Assembly (NCBI GenBank): GCA_964482225.1
Contig: CAYZWT010000008.1
Location: forward strand, 1-64,000
Reading direction: 5' to 3'
Length of the DNA: 64,000 bases
Source of the DNA: UBA1429 sp964482225
GTDB lineage: Bacteria > Chloroflexota > Anaerolineae > UBA1429
In this document: piece by piece, positions 50,583 to 59,071 of the stretch
Numbering within the stretch: position 1 is the stretch's first letter
Layout of the letters: every line of letters starts with the position of its first letter
Position numbers and translations under genes: made by a program
Notes under the pieces: generated by a model
Told to the model about the DNA's origin: nothing
Databases searched by the model: none
Seen by the model: only the letters and a program-made list of their open reading frames with translations

Positions 50583-51137
50583 ATGCAGACCGGACATGGC
50601 TCCCTTTGCGATCCGATAGCCTTCGCGCTGCGTTTGCTCACCGAGAGCAATGCGGCGCTGCGTGTCTATCAGGACCACGCGGGCCTGGATCGGCAACGCT
50701 TGTGGGCTCATCTGGACGGAGAGCCCCATCGTTGGAACATTCTGAGCGGCGTTGATGTCCTGCTGGCTGACGCCGACAGTGGCGAGGCCGTGCTGGTTCT
50801 GGAAATCGAGGAAACAGCTTGCTCCCCTAAAAAGCTGCTGGGAGACATCATGGCGCTGTCTCTGTGTGAGTATCTCACCACGGAGAGCGATAACCGGCGC
50901 TATGCCGTCACGCCCAAGACAGAGTTGTGGGTGTGTTTTCCCGCCAATCCCCGTGGGCACCAGCGAGTGCGCAATGAAAGGCTGCTGGACAGGCTACAGA
51001 CGGTCCTGGGTGGAACGTTGCCACCCGAAAACATCCGCCTGGTGCTGGCCAACAATCGCGACTCGCTCGTGGATGCCGTGCGCGATGCCCTGCGGCGGTG
51101 GGTAGATGCGAGAGCTTGTGACGAGCGAGGACCGTGA
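50583..51137 (+). CDS. possible PD-(D/E)XK nuclease-fold protein
   Basis: 184 residues. The segment ILSGVDVLLADADSGEAVLV then LEIEETACSPKKLLGDIMAL gives an Asp-turn-Glu-x-Glu pattern with a Lys pair nearby, like the core of restriction-type folds but with Glu instead of the usual Lys in the (D/E)xK. RYAVTPKTELWVCFP adds a further strand. AGGG lies about seven bases before the ATG. It overlaps the pseudouridine synthase gene start by 4 bp. The fold call is tentative. Confidence 0.45.
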   Translation: MQTGHGSLCDPIAFALRLLTESNAALRVYQDHAGLDRQRLWAHLDGEPHRWNILSGVDVLLADADSGEAVLVLEIEETACSPKKLLGDIMALSLCEYLTTESDNRRYAVTPKTELWVCFPANPRGHQRVRNERLLDRLQTVLGGTLPPENIRLVLANNRDSLVDAVRDALRRWVDARACDERGP

Positions 51138-51900
51138 ACCGAGGCAAGCCCCTGAGCCGCCAGCCCGCGCGCCGCTACATCCTGCTCCACAAGCCCCGTG
51201 GCGTGCTGTGCGAGTGGGCCGATCCCGAGGNNNNNNNNNNNNNNNNNNNNNNNNNNNNNNNNNNNNNNNNNNNNNNNNNNNNNNNNNNNNNNNNNNNNNN
51301 NNNNNNNNNNNNNNNNNNNNNNNNNNNNNNTACATCCTGCTCCACAAGCCCCGTGGCGTGCTGTGCGAGTGGGCCGATCCCGAGGGCCAGGGGCGCGCCA
51401 CCCTGGGCGATCTGGTGCCCGCGTGCGGTCTCGAACCGGCGGGCCGGCTGGACTATGACTCGGAGGGGCTGCTGCTGCTCACCGATGATGGCGGGCTGCT
51501 GCACCGGCTGACCCACCCGCGCTACGAGCACCCCAAGGTCTACTGGGCGCTGGTGGAGGGGACGCCTGACGACGCGGCGCTAGTCGCGCTGCGACAGGGC
51601 GTGGCGATCAAGGGGCGGCGCACCCGCGAGGCCGAGGTAGCGCTGCTGCCCGGGGGCGAGCACCCCACCGAGCGCGGGGTGGATGCGCCTGGGCCCGCCA
51701 CCTGGCTGCGCATCGTGCTGCGAGAGGGGCGCAAGCGCCAGGTCCGCCGCATGACCGCCGCCGTGGGCCACCCCACCCTGCGGCTGATCCGCGTGGCCCT
51801 GGGGCCGCTGGCGTTGGGCGATCTGGCCCCCGGGCGGTGGCGGGCGCTGGAACAGGGCGAGTTGGCCGCGCTGGCGCAGATGCTCGATGGAGAGGGCTAG
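51134..51900 (+). CDS. RluE-type rRNA pseudouridine synthase (interrupted only by an assembly gap)
   Basis: Starts at a GTG overlapping the previous stop (GTGA). It reads YILLHKPRGVLCEWADPE up to the N gap and repeats the same residues after it. Removing the 155 surplus bases restores one frame of 203 residues. GRLDYDSEGLLLLTDDG holds the catalytic Asp, and REGRKRQVRRMTAAVGHPTL the family C-terminal motif. It lacks the S4 domain, like E. coli RluE, which modifies 23S rRNA. The end overlaps the convergent VanZ gene by 3 bp. Confidence 0.85.
51231..51330. other. assembly gap (100 N), probably artificial
   Basis: 51176-51230 equals 51331-51385 base for base (55 bp). Collapsing the duplicate and the Ns restores the pseudouridine synthase frame. 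Confidence 0.9.
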
Positions 51901-52358
51901 GCGGCTCTGTCGCGTCGGCGGGCCAGCCAGCCCTGGCCGTAGCCGATGGCCAGCATCGCCAGCGTGGCGCCCAGCAGGTCGGCCAGAGCATCCCAGGGGG
52001 AGGCGGTGCGCCCGGGCACGAAACTTTGGTGGATCTCGTCGCCGATGCCATAGAGCAGGGCGAACAGGATTGCGCTGAGGCGTGGGCGCGCCGCCAGCCA
52101 GCCGGGCAGGTTGCCCGCTCGATGGACCAGCACGCGCCAGGCCAGGCCCGCCAGCGCGCCATAGATGAACATGTGGCTGCCATAGTTGAAAATGTCGCGC
52201 AGCAGGCTGCCGCGCTCGCCGGGGCCGGGCAGCGAGGGGCGGCTGGAGAGGGCCGTGATAAAGGCCATGCAGGCCAGCAGGGGCAGCTCGTAGCGCAACA
52301 GGTCGGCCCAGGGCGCCCGGCGCGCCGTCGGGCGCTCGATCTCTTGCACGCGGCTCAT
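51897..52358 (-). CDS. VanZ-like family membrane protein
   Basis: 153 residues with four helices. GIGDEIHQSFVPGRTASPWD and ALADLLGA are the VanZ-like signature. The founding member gives low teicoplanin resistance in enterococci; the general role is unknown. The ATG at 52358 overlaps the stop of the small upstream gene (ATGA). Confidence 0.82.
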   Translation of the reverse strand: MSRVQEIERPTARRAPWADLLRYELPLLACMAFITALSSRPSLPGPGERGSLLRDIFNYGSHMFIYGALAGLAWRVLVHRAGNLPGWLAARPRLSAILFALLYGIGDEIHQSFVPGRTASPWDALADLLGATLAMLAIGYGQGWLARRRDRAA

Positions 52359-52522
52359 CGGTCGCGCCGCCGCTGCATGATATGATCGAAATAGTTCATC
52401 ATCACCAGGCCGATCACCAGCGCCACCAGCCAATCCCATTGGTGCAGGATGAACAGGATCACGCCGATCATAAGAACCAGGACATCCAGCCAGAAAATAA
52501 GCCTTGTGCCGTCTCGATTCAT
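52355..52522 (-). CDS. small two-helix membrane protein
   Basis: 55 residues: RLIFWLDVLVLMIGVILFIL and WDWLVALVIGLVMMNYF are the two helices, with a basic end (MQRRRDR). AAGGAG lies six bases before the ATG at 52522. It is coupled to the VanZ-like gene by a 4 bp overlap. A TATACT at 52562-52557 on the minus strand with TGC before it may be its promoter. Not recognised. Confidence 0.65.
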   Translation of the reverse strand: MNRDGTRLIFWLDVLVLMIGVILFILHQWDWLVALVIGLVMMNYFDHIMQRRRDR

Positions 52523-52596
52523 GGCGGCTCCTTGGGGGTCGCAACGATCAGGGGCCAGTATAGCATCGAATGCGCTTGGAACCGAATGAGGTGCCC

Positions 52597-53949
52597 ATGC
52601 CAACCTTATTGATCCGCAACGCCCGCCTGGTGGCGACCATGGATGCCCAACGGCGCGAGCTCGCCGGGGGCTCGGTGTTCATCCGCGACCGTGTCATCGC
52701 CCAGGTGGGCCCGGCAGAGGAACTGCCCGATAGCGCCGATCGCGTGATTGACGCGCGGGATATGGTGATCCTGCCGGGGATGGTCAACACCCACCACCAC
52801 CTGTTCCAGTCGCTGACGCGGGCGCTGCCCGAGGCCCAGGATCACGGGCTGTTCGACTGGCTCACCACCCACTATGGCGTGTGGGATGGACTCACGCCCG
52901 AGATGGTCTACATCAGCGCCCAGACAGCCCTGGCCGAGCTGGCGCTCACCGGCGCCACCACCGTCAGCGACCACCTCTACCTGTACGCCAACGGCGCCCG
53001 CATTGACGACGAGATCCAGGCCGCCCAAGAGCTGGGCGTCCGGTTCCATCCCTGCCGGGGCAGCATGTCCATCGGCCGTTCACAGGGCGGGCTGCCCCCC
53101 GACGCCGTGGTGGAGGACGAGGATGCCTTGCTGCGGGATACCCGCGCGGTCATCGAGCGTTACCATGATCCCGCGCCCTATGCCATGTGCCGCATTGCCG
53201 TGGCGCCCTGCGCGCCGTTCAACGTCAGCCAGGATCTGATGCGACAATCGGCAGCGCTGGCCCGCGCCTATGGCGTGTTGCTGCACACCCACGTGGCCGA
53301 GACCCTGGATGAGGAGCGCTACACCCTGGAGCGGGTGGGGATGCGCCCGGCGGCCTATATGGCGTCGCTGGGTTGGGTGGGGCCCGACGTGTGGTGGGCC
53401 CACGCCGTGCAGATCAACGCCGACGAGATCGCCCTGCTGGCCGAGACGGACACGGGCGTGGCCCACTGCCCCAGCAGCAACATGCGCCTGGGCTCGGGCA
53501 TCGCGCCGGTGCGCGCCTATCGCGATGCCGGGGTGCGGGTGAGCCTGGCGGTGGATGGCAGCGCCAGCAACGATTCGAACAATATGCTGGCCGAGGCGCG
53601 CTTGGCCATGCTGCTGCAGAGGGTGGCCGGGGGCGCAGGGGCACTCTCGGCCCGCGAGGCGCTCGAGATCGCCACCCTCGGCGGGGCCGCCGTGCTGCGG
53701 CGCGATGACATTGGCGCGCTGGCACCCGGCATGGCCGCCGATCTGATCGGCTATGACCTGAACCAGCTCGCCCTGGCGGGCGCCCAGGCCGACCCTCTGG
53801 CGGCGCTGCTCTTTTGCACGCCGCCGCAGGTGAGCCTGAGCGTCATCAACGGGCGCGTGATCGTCGAGGATGGGGCGCTGCGTACGGTGGATCTGCCGAC
53901 GCTGGTGGCGCGCCACAATGCCCTGGCCCGGGCGTTGCTGGCGCGTTAA
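52597..53949 (+). CDS. 8-oxoguanine deaminase-like amidohydrolase
   Basis: 450 residues. The metal site is PGMVNTHHHLFQSLTRALP (HxH), HTHVAETLDEE, WWAHAV and AVDGSASNDSNNM, the zinc set of the AtzA/guanine-deaminase branch. The sequence around NTHHH and TGATTVSDHLYLY matches the 8-oxoguanine deaminase (Pa0142-type) group, which turns 8-oxoguanine into uric acid. A hydroxyatrazine-type substrate is an alternative. AGG lies five bases before the ATG at 52597. It neighbours purine genes 2-3 kb away. Confidence 0.85.
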   Translation: MPTLLIRNARLVATMDAQRRELAGGSVFIRDRVIAQVGPAEELPDSADRVIDARDMVILPGMVNTHHHLFQSLTRALPEAQDHGLFDWLTTHYGVWDGLTPEMVYISAQTALAELALTGATTVSDHLYLYANGARIDDEIQAAQELGVRFHPCRGSMSIGRSQGGLPPDAVVEDEDALLRDTRAVIERYHDPAPYAMCRIAVAPCAPFNVSQDLMRQSAALARAYGVLLHTHVAETLDEERYTLERVGMRPAAYMASLGWVGPDVWWAHAVQINADEIALLAETDTGVAHCPSSNMRLGSGIAPVRAYRDAGVRVSLAVDGSASNDSNNMLAEARLAMLLQRVAGGAGALSAREALEIATLGGAAVLRRDDIGALAPGMAADLIGYDLNQLALAGAQADPLAALLFCTPPQVSLSVINGRVIVEDGALRTVDLPTLVARHNALARALLAR

Positions 53950-53954
53950 AGCAA

Positions 53955-53980
53955 GTGCCCCGGCGTGTGGGCCGGGGTAC
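53955..53980 (+). terminator. hairpin after the deaminase gene
   Basis: GTGCCCCGGC pairs with GCCGGGGTAC around six bases. No T run follows, so it may be weak. Confidence 0.45.
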
Positions 53981-54227
53981 CTGCCGGGTAAGGGGTGGAG
54001 AGTCGCTGGGGCGTTGGCGCCATCGAGGCCCGCAAAGTGAGTTGCTTGATTGCCGCGATGCGCTGGGGCCAAGCGGCGCCCGTCTCAGCCACGTCCGCAA
54101 GCAGCATAGCCGATATTGTGCGGGCTGTGGTTAACGGGCTGCTAACAGCGTGTCAAAGGCGCGTAAAAAGGGTGCAGGCTAGTGCCCGGCATGCCAGAGA
54201 GACGTCTCAAGATTGCGTAAAAATCAC

Positions 54228-54255
54228 TTGACACCGCGCGTTCCATAGTTATACT
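54228..54255 (+). promoter_or_regulatory. upstream promoter P1 before the sigma factor region
   Basis: Perfect TTGACA, 16 bp, TATACT. A hairpin ending in CTTTGTTG lies 16-70 bases downstream. Confidence 0.7.
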
Positions 54256-54270
54256 GTTTCTTTAGCATCT

Positions 54271-54316
54271 CGACGCTGAGACTGCGCACCTTTGGTCGGC
54301 GCGCGGCGCAGCGTCG
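54271..54316 (+). other. hairpin downstream of P1, possible early terminator
   Basis: CGACGCTG pairs with CAGCGTCG across a GC-rich inner region, followed by CTTTGTTG. It could end a very short transcript from P1 or be a leader structure. Confidence 0.4.
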
Positions 54317-54417
54317 CTTTGTTGCATGTGCGGAGCGCGTTTGGCCCGGTGCGCAAGCAAGATCTGGCGTAAGAGCTGCATTGCAGGGTGTTGAATGCAG
54401 GAAATACCGCCAAACAC

Positions 54418-54446
54418 TTGACATATAATCACCGGTATGCTATAAT
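54418..54446 (+). promoter_or_regulatory. perfect consensus promoter P2
   Basis: TTGACA, 17 bp, TATAAT, all 12 bases matching the sigma-70 consensus, with TGC before the -10. It is the strongest promoter in the window by sequence and sits right before the structured RNA candidate. Confidence 0.85.
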
Positions 54447-54452
54447 TGGGGC

Positions 54453-54568
54453 GAAGCCAAGAGAAAAGGCTGTTGTATGGTTCAGCCCAGGGAGCGGCCA
54501 CGAGTCTGTTCCCAAAGCGGCCTGGGTCTCTGGCTTTTGCCGCCGAAGGCTTGGCCTCGGCGCTTTTG
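54453..54568 (+). ncRNA. candidate structured small RNA (6S-like architecture)
   Basis: The start follows P2. GGCGAAGCCA with AAGAGA pairs with TCTCTGGCTTTTGCC to make a long closing stem, then a ~20-base one-sided internal loop, then AGCCCAGG pairs with CCTGGGT around a terminal loop. A separate hairpin (GCCGAAGGC/GCCTCGGC) followed by CTTTTGT acts as terminator at 54542-54568. A hairpin with a large central bubble and strong own promoter resembles 6S RNA; at ~115 bases it is shorter than usual. It could instead be an attenuating leader of the sigma gene. Confidence 0.45.
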
Positions 54569-54665
54569 TATAAATCAGCAAACTGCAAGACACATCAGGT
54601 GCAAGTAGGGCGGGGGGCCCTCACGCATCTGGATTCTATAGGGATATGGGGGGATACGGGAGTTT

Positions 54666-55895
54666 ATGAGCACCGAATTGGACGAAAAGGCCCTTACGGC
54701 GATCGAGCCGCTGATGGCCAAGGCAGAGAAGCAGGGTTTTGTGACCCTGGACGACCTCATGGAGGTCTTTCCTGAGGCAGAGGACAACCTGGAGCAGCTC
54801 GAGGATCTGTTCATCTATCTGAGTGAAGAAGGCATCCAGGTCTTTTACAAAGACCATGCGGATGGAGAGCAAGACGCTGCGGAAGCCGAGGTCGAGGCTG
54901 AGGCGGAACCAGAGGCAGAGCAAGAGGCCGCTGCTGAAGATGAGGAGGCCGAGGAGGTCTCCGCTTCGCCCTTGAGCGAGATCGCCAGCGACGACACCAT
55001 CAGCCTGTACCTCAAAGAGATGGCGCGCGTGCCGTTGCTCACGGCCGAGCAAGAGGTCAGTCTGGCCACCGAGTATGAGCAGGGCCGCGAGGCCCAGGCC
55101 CGCATGGACAAGGAGGCCGCCAAGCTCAGCGAGGACGAAAAGGACGAGCTCTATCTGGTTGTGCGGCGCGGCCAGGAGGCGCGCGCCCACATGATCCGCG
55201 CCAACACGCGCCTGGTGGTCAGCATCGCCAAGCGCTACCTGGGGCAGGGCGTGCCGTTCCTGGATCTGATCCAGGAGGGCAACCTGGGCCTGATCAAGGC
55301 CGTGGAAAAGTTTGATTACCATCGCGGCCACCGCTTTTCCACCTATGCCACCTGGTGGATTCGCCAGTCCATCACCCGCGCCCTGGCCGACCAGGGCCGC
55401 GTGATCCGCCTGCCGGTGCACCTGAGCGACCGTATCCGCAAGGTCTATCAGGTGGCCCAGCAGCTCGAACAGGACTGGGGCCGCCAGCCCACGCCCGAAG
55501 AGATCGCCGAGGAGCTGGACCTGCCCGCGCAAAAGGTGCAGTGGATGCTCAAGGTCTCGCAGCGGCCTCTGTCGCTGGAAAAGCCCGTGGGCGAGGAAGA
55601 GGATAGCGAGCTGGGTAGCTTTATCCCCGATCGGGAGGCGCCCACGCCCTCGGATACGGCCTACCACACCCTGCTGCAAGACAAGCTGGGCGATGTGTTG
55701 ACCACCCTCTCGCCCCGCGAGGCGCGCATTCTGCAGCTCCGCTTTGGCCTGCACGATGGCCGCAGCTATACGCTGGAAGAGGTGGGGCGCAAGTTTGGCC
55801 TCACCCGCGAGCGCATCCGCCAGATCGAGCATGAAGCGCTGGATCGCCTGCGCCACCCGAGCCGCAGCCGCCAGTTGCGCGATTACATGATCTAG
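54666..55895 (+). CDS. rpoD: RNA polymerase primary sigma factor (RpoD/SigA)
   Basis: 409 residues. Region 1.1-like start, then an acidic spacer (EAEAEPEAEQEAAAEDEEAE), region 1.2 (DTISLYLKEMARVPLLTAEQE), region 2 (NTRLVVSIAKRYLGQGVPFL, FSTYATWWIRQSITRALADQ), region 3 and region 4 (YTLEEVGRKFGLTRERIRQI). These are hallmarks of a group 1 sigma. It would recognise the TTGACA/TATAAT elements seen here. GGGAG lies five bases before the ATG. Expression may depend on P1, P2 and read-through of the structured RNA terminator. Confidence 0.95.
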   Translation: MSTELDEKALTAIEPLMAKAEKQGFVTLDDLMEVFPEAEDNLEQLEDLFIYLSEEGIQVFYKDHADGEQDAAEAEVEAEAEPEAEQEAAAEDEEAEEVSASPLSEIASDDTISLYLKEMARVPLLTAEQEVSLATEYEQGREAQARMDKEAAKLSEDEKDELYLVVRRGQEARAHMIRANTRLVVSIAKRYLGQGVPFLDLIQEGNLGLIKAVEKFDYHRGHRFSTYATWWIRQSITRALADQGRVIRLPVHLSDRIRKVYQVAQQLEQDWGRQPTPEEIAEELDLPAQKVQWMLKVSQRPLSLEKPVGEEEDSELGSFIPDREAPTPSDTAYHTLLQDKLGDVLTTLSPREARILQLRFGLHDGRSYTLEEVGRKFGLTRERIRQIEHEALDRLRHPSRSRQLRDYMI

Positions 55896-55902
55896 GGGTT
55901 CT

Positions 55903-55932
55903 TGCATGGAGGGCGGGCGTCTCGCCCGCCTC
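55903..55932 (+). repeat. intergenic hairpin repeat, copy B
   Basis: TGCATGGAGGGCGGGCGTCT followed by CGCCCGCCTC, matching copy A at 21274. It lies seven bases after the rpoD stop and may serve as its terminator hairpin. Confidence 0.6.
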
Positions 55933-56029
55933 GTGGCGGCGTGAGTGCGTCTCGTCCGCGCCCCAGAGAGATCTGTTGGTGCGCCTGGATTACGTGTTGT
56001 CCTGGGCACATCCACATCTTGCATCTTGC

Positions 56030-56058
56030 TTGGCGCAAGCCACAACCTATGCTATACT
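56030..56058 (+). promoter_or_regulatory. promoter of the purine cluster
   Basis: TTGGCG, 17 bp, TATACT with TGC before the -10. It gives a leader of about 155 bases before purA. Confidence 0.65.
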
Positions 56059-56092
56059 GGGCGCCGTAACGGAATCATGCTGCTCAGACAGT

Positions 56093-56148
56093 GGCGTCTC
56101 CCCCGAGTACCGGAATATACCATTCGGCGCTCATCTGTGGGAGACGCC
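56093..56148 (+). promoter_or_regulatory. structured leader hairpin of purA
   Basis: GGCGTCTCCC and GGGAGACGCC form a perfect 10 bp stem enclosing 36 bases that may fold further (CCGA...TCGG). No purine-riboswitch core is recognised. It could be an attenuation or protein-binding leader. Confidence 0.45.
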
Positions 56149-56219
56149 TCTTCGTTATTGGCTGATCCATTGATAACGACCAGGGGCGCCCCAAGGGCGC
56201 CGTTGGCCCAGGAGGTAGG

Positions 56220-57506
56220 ATGCCGGTTACCATCGTGTTGGGCGCCCAGTGGGGCGATGAAGGCAAAGGCAAGATCGTGGATCACCTGGCCGAACGGGCC
56301 GCCATGGTCGTCCGCTACCAGGGCGGCACCAACGCCGGACACACCATCGTCCTTGGCGAGACCACCCTCAAGCTACACCAGGTGCCCTCTGGCATCACCC
56401 GCCCCGAAGTGGCCGCCGTGCTGGCGCATGGCATGGTCATCACCCCGCCCGATCTGGTGGCCGAGCTCGAAATGCTGCGCGACATGGGCATCTCCACCGA
56501 TAACCTGCACATCAGCGCCAACGCACACTTGGTAATGCCCTATCACCTGGAGCTGGACGCCCTGCAAGAGCAGCGCCGGGGCGCCCGCGCCCTGGGCACC
56601 ACCAAGCGCGGCATCGGCCCGGCCTATGCCGACAAGTATATGCGGCGCGGGCTGCGCATGCAGGACCTGGTGGATCGCGCCCGCTTTGCCGAGCGCGTCG
56701 AGGGCGCGCTGGAGAGCATCAACGCCGAGTTGCAGGGCGTCTACGGCCATCCGGGGTTCACCGTCGAGGAGATCGTCGCGGCCTATGATCCGGCCCGCGA
56801 GGCCCTGGCCCCCTATGTGACCGATACGACCCGCCTGATCCGCGAGTATCTGGCCGCCGGCAAGAACGTCATGCTAGAGGGCGCCCAGGCCACCATGCTC
56901 GATATTGATTATGGCACCTATCCCTTTGTGACCTCCTCCTCGCCCACGGCGGGCGGCGCCTGCCAGGGCTCTGGCATCAGCCCCCTGGATGTGGACGAGA
57001 TCGTGGGCGTGGTCAAGGCGTATACCTCGCGCGTCGGCACGGGGCCCTTTCCCACCGAGCTGGCCGACGAGGTGGGCGACTGGATCGTGACCCAGGGCAA
57101 TGAGTTTGGCACCACCACGGGGCGCCGGCGGCGCTGTGGCTGGCTCGATATGGTGAGCCTGCGCTATGCCGCCCGCGTCAATGGCTTTACCGGCATTGCC
57201 CTCACACGGCTGGATGTGCTTTGCGGGCTCAACGAGGTGCGCATCTGCACCGGCTATCGCTTGCCCGATGGCACCCTGACCGACGAGTACCCGGTGGATA
57301 CCGATCTGTTGGATCACGTTACCGCCGAATACGAGACCTGGCCCGGCTGGGAGGACGACATTCATGCGGCGCGCACGCTGGAGGAGCTGCCCGATACGGC
57401 CCAGGCCTACTGCGGGCGCGTCGCCGAGCTGCTGGGGGTGCCGGTCACCCTGATCTCGGTAGGCGCAGAGCGCCAGGATCTGGTGGCTCTGCGATGGCCA
57501 ATCTAG
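56220..57506 (+). CDS. purA: adenylosuccinate synthetase
   Basis: 428 residues. The P-loop GAQWGDEGKGKIVD carries the catalytic Asp, and GGTNAGHTIV the His; GIGPAYADKYMRRGLRMQDL and TGRRRRCGWLDMV bind IMP and GTP. It makes adenylosuccinate from IMP and aspartate. AGGAGG lies five bases before the ATG. First gene of a purine cluster; guaB follows after 60 bp, so the AMP and GMP branches start side by side. Confidence 0.97.
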   Translation: MPVTIVLGAQWGDEGKGKIVDHLAERAAMVVRYQGGTNAGHTIVLGETTLKLHQVPSGITRPEVAAVLAHGMVITPPDLVAELEMLRDMGISTDNLHISANAHLVMPYHLELDALQEQRRGARALGTTKRGIGPAYADKYMRRGLRMQDLVDRARFAERVEGALESINAELQGVYGHPGFTVEEIVAAYDPAREALAPYVTDTTRLIREYLAAGKNVMLEGAQATMLDIDYGTYPFVTSSSPTAGGACQGSGISPLDVDEIVGVVKAYTSRVGTGPFPTELADEVGDWIVTQGNEFGTTTGRRRRCGWLDMVSLRYAARVNGFTGIALTRLDVLCGLNEVRICTGYRLPDGTLTDEYPVDTDLLDHVTAEYETWPGWEDDIHAARTLEELPDTAQAYCGRVAELLGVPVTLISVGAERQDLVALRWPI

Positions 57507-57566
57507 CGGTTCGCAGGCTGCCTGCTCAGATCGAGCAGGCACCTTTGCTCTCGTGGAGAAAGACGG

Positions 57567-59054
57567 ATGACAAACAACGAACAAACTTGGCCCGAAGCCC
57601 TCACTTTTGATGACGTATTGCTCGTGCCCGGCCGCTCCGAAGTGCTGCCCGCCGACGTGGATGTCACGGTAACCCTGACGCCGCGCATCCGCCTCAGTGT
57701 CCCGATCCTCTCGGCGGCCATGGACACCGTCAGCGAGGCTCGGCTCGCCATCGCCCTGGCCCGTGAGGGCGGCCTGGGCATCATCCACCGCAACTGCTCC
57801 ATCGAGGAGCAGGTGGCCGAAGTGGACAAGGTCAAGCGCTCCGAATCGGGCATGATCGTGGATCCGATCACGCTGCCGCCCACGGCCACCCTGGGCGACG
57901 CCAAGGCCATCATGTCCACCTATCATATCTCGGGCGTGCCCATTACCGAGGGCACGCGGTTGGTGGGCATCCTGACCAACCGCGACATCCGCTTTGCCGA
58001 GGATGACGCCAGGCCGGTGACGGAGTACATGACCTCGCAGAACCTGGTGGTGGCGCCGCTGGGCACCACCCTGGACGAGGCCCAGGAGATCCTGCAAAAG
58101 CACCGCATCGAAAAACTCCCCCTGGTGGACGAGCGTTTCAACCTCAAGGGGCTCATCACCGTCAAGGACATTCAGAAGAAACGGGATTACCCCAATGCCG
58201 CCGTGGATGCGGGCGGGCGCCTGCTGGTGGGCGCGGCCCTGGGCGTGGGCGACGAGATGTTGGCCCGCGCCGAGGCCCTGGTGCGCGCGGGCGCTGATCT
58301 CCTCTCGCTGGATACGGCCCACGGCCACAGCGTCATGGTGATTCGCGCCGTGGCCACGCTCAAGGATGCCTTTCCCGAAGTCTCGGTCTCGGCGGGCAAC
58401 GTTGTGACTGCTGAGGGCACCCGCGACCTGATCCGCGCCGGAGCCGAGATCATCAAGGTAGGCGTGGGCGCCGCTTCGATCTGCACCACGCGCATCGTGG
58501 CGGGGGCCGGCATGCCCCAGCTCACGGCCATCCAGGATTGCGCCGAGGCCGCCGCCGAGTTTGGCATCCCCATCGTGGCCGATGGCGGCATCCGCTACTC
58601 GGGCGACATCGTCAAGGCCCTGGCCGCCGGCGCCAACGCCGTCATGCTGGGCAACCTGCTGGCGGGCGTGGACGAGAGCCCCGGCGAGCTGGTGATCTAT
58701 GAGGGGCGCCGCTTTAAAGAGTATCGCGGCATGGGCTCGGTGGGCGCCATGCGCGCCGGATATGGCCGCGACCGCTATGCCACGGGCCAGCAGCGCATGG
58801 CCACCCGCAGCGCCGGCAAGCTGGTGCCCGAGGGCATCGAGGCCCGGGTCGCCTATCGCGGCAGCCTGAGCGAGGCGGTGTTCCAGCTCGTCGGGGGCCT
58901 GCGCTCCGGCATGGGCTATGTGGGGGCCAGCGACCTGGCCGACCTGCGCAAGCGCGCCCAGTTCGTGCGCATCACCAACGCCGGATACATCGAGAGCCAT
59001 CCCCATAGCGTGCTGGTGACCAAAGAGGCGCCCAACTATCAGTTTCAGCCCTAA
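57567..59054 (+). CDS. guaB: IMP dehydrogenase
   Basis: 495 residues. TFDDVLLVPGRSEVLP opens the barrel, the CBS pair is inserted at about 95-205, the active-site loop reads VGVGAASICTTRIVAGAGMP with the catalytic Cys, and the flap is GRDRYATGQQ. It oxidises IMP to XMP with NAD+, the first step to GMP. GGAG lies eight bases before the ATG. The gap to purL is 17 bp, so one transcript is likely. Confidence 0.97.
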   Translation: MTNNEQTWPEALTFDDVLLVPGRSEVLPADVDVTVTLTPRIRLSVPILSAAMDTVSEARLAIALAREGGLGIIHRNCSIEEQVAEVDKVKRSESGMIVDPITLPPTATLGDAKAIMSTYHISGVPITEGTRLVGILTNRDIRFAEDDARPVTEYMTSQNLVVAPLGTTLDEAQEILQKHRIEKLPLVDERFNLKGLITVKDIQKKRDYPNAAVDAGGRLLVGAALGVGDEMLARAEALVRAGADLLSLDTAHGHSVMVIRAVATLKDAFPEVSVSAGNVVTAEGTRDLIRAGAEIIKVGVGAASICTTRIVAGAGMPQLTAIQDCAEAAAEFGIPIVADGGIRYSGDIVKALAAGANAVMLGNLLAGVDESPGELVIYEGRRFKEYRGMGSVGAMRAGYGRDRYATGQQRMATRSAGKLVPEGIEARVAYRGSLSEAVFQLVGGLRSGMGYVGASDLADLRKRAQFVRITNAGYIESHPHSVLVTKEAPNYQFQP

Positions 59055-59071
59055 GGGAGCGTGAGGGAGCC

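Noticed and set aside
51134..51900. Frameshifted pseudouridine synthase pseudogene
   Set aside because: The frame change equals the 155 surplus bases of a false gap; collapsing them restores the frame.
54453..54568. SRP (4.5S) RNA
   Set aside because: The conserved GGAAGCAGCC-type apical motif is absent.
56874..59006. 710-residue frame antisense to purA and guaB
   Set aside because: Same reason; both sense genes carry full catalytic motifs.
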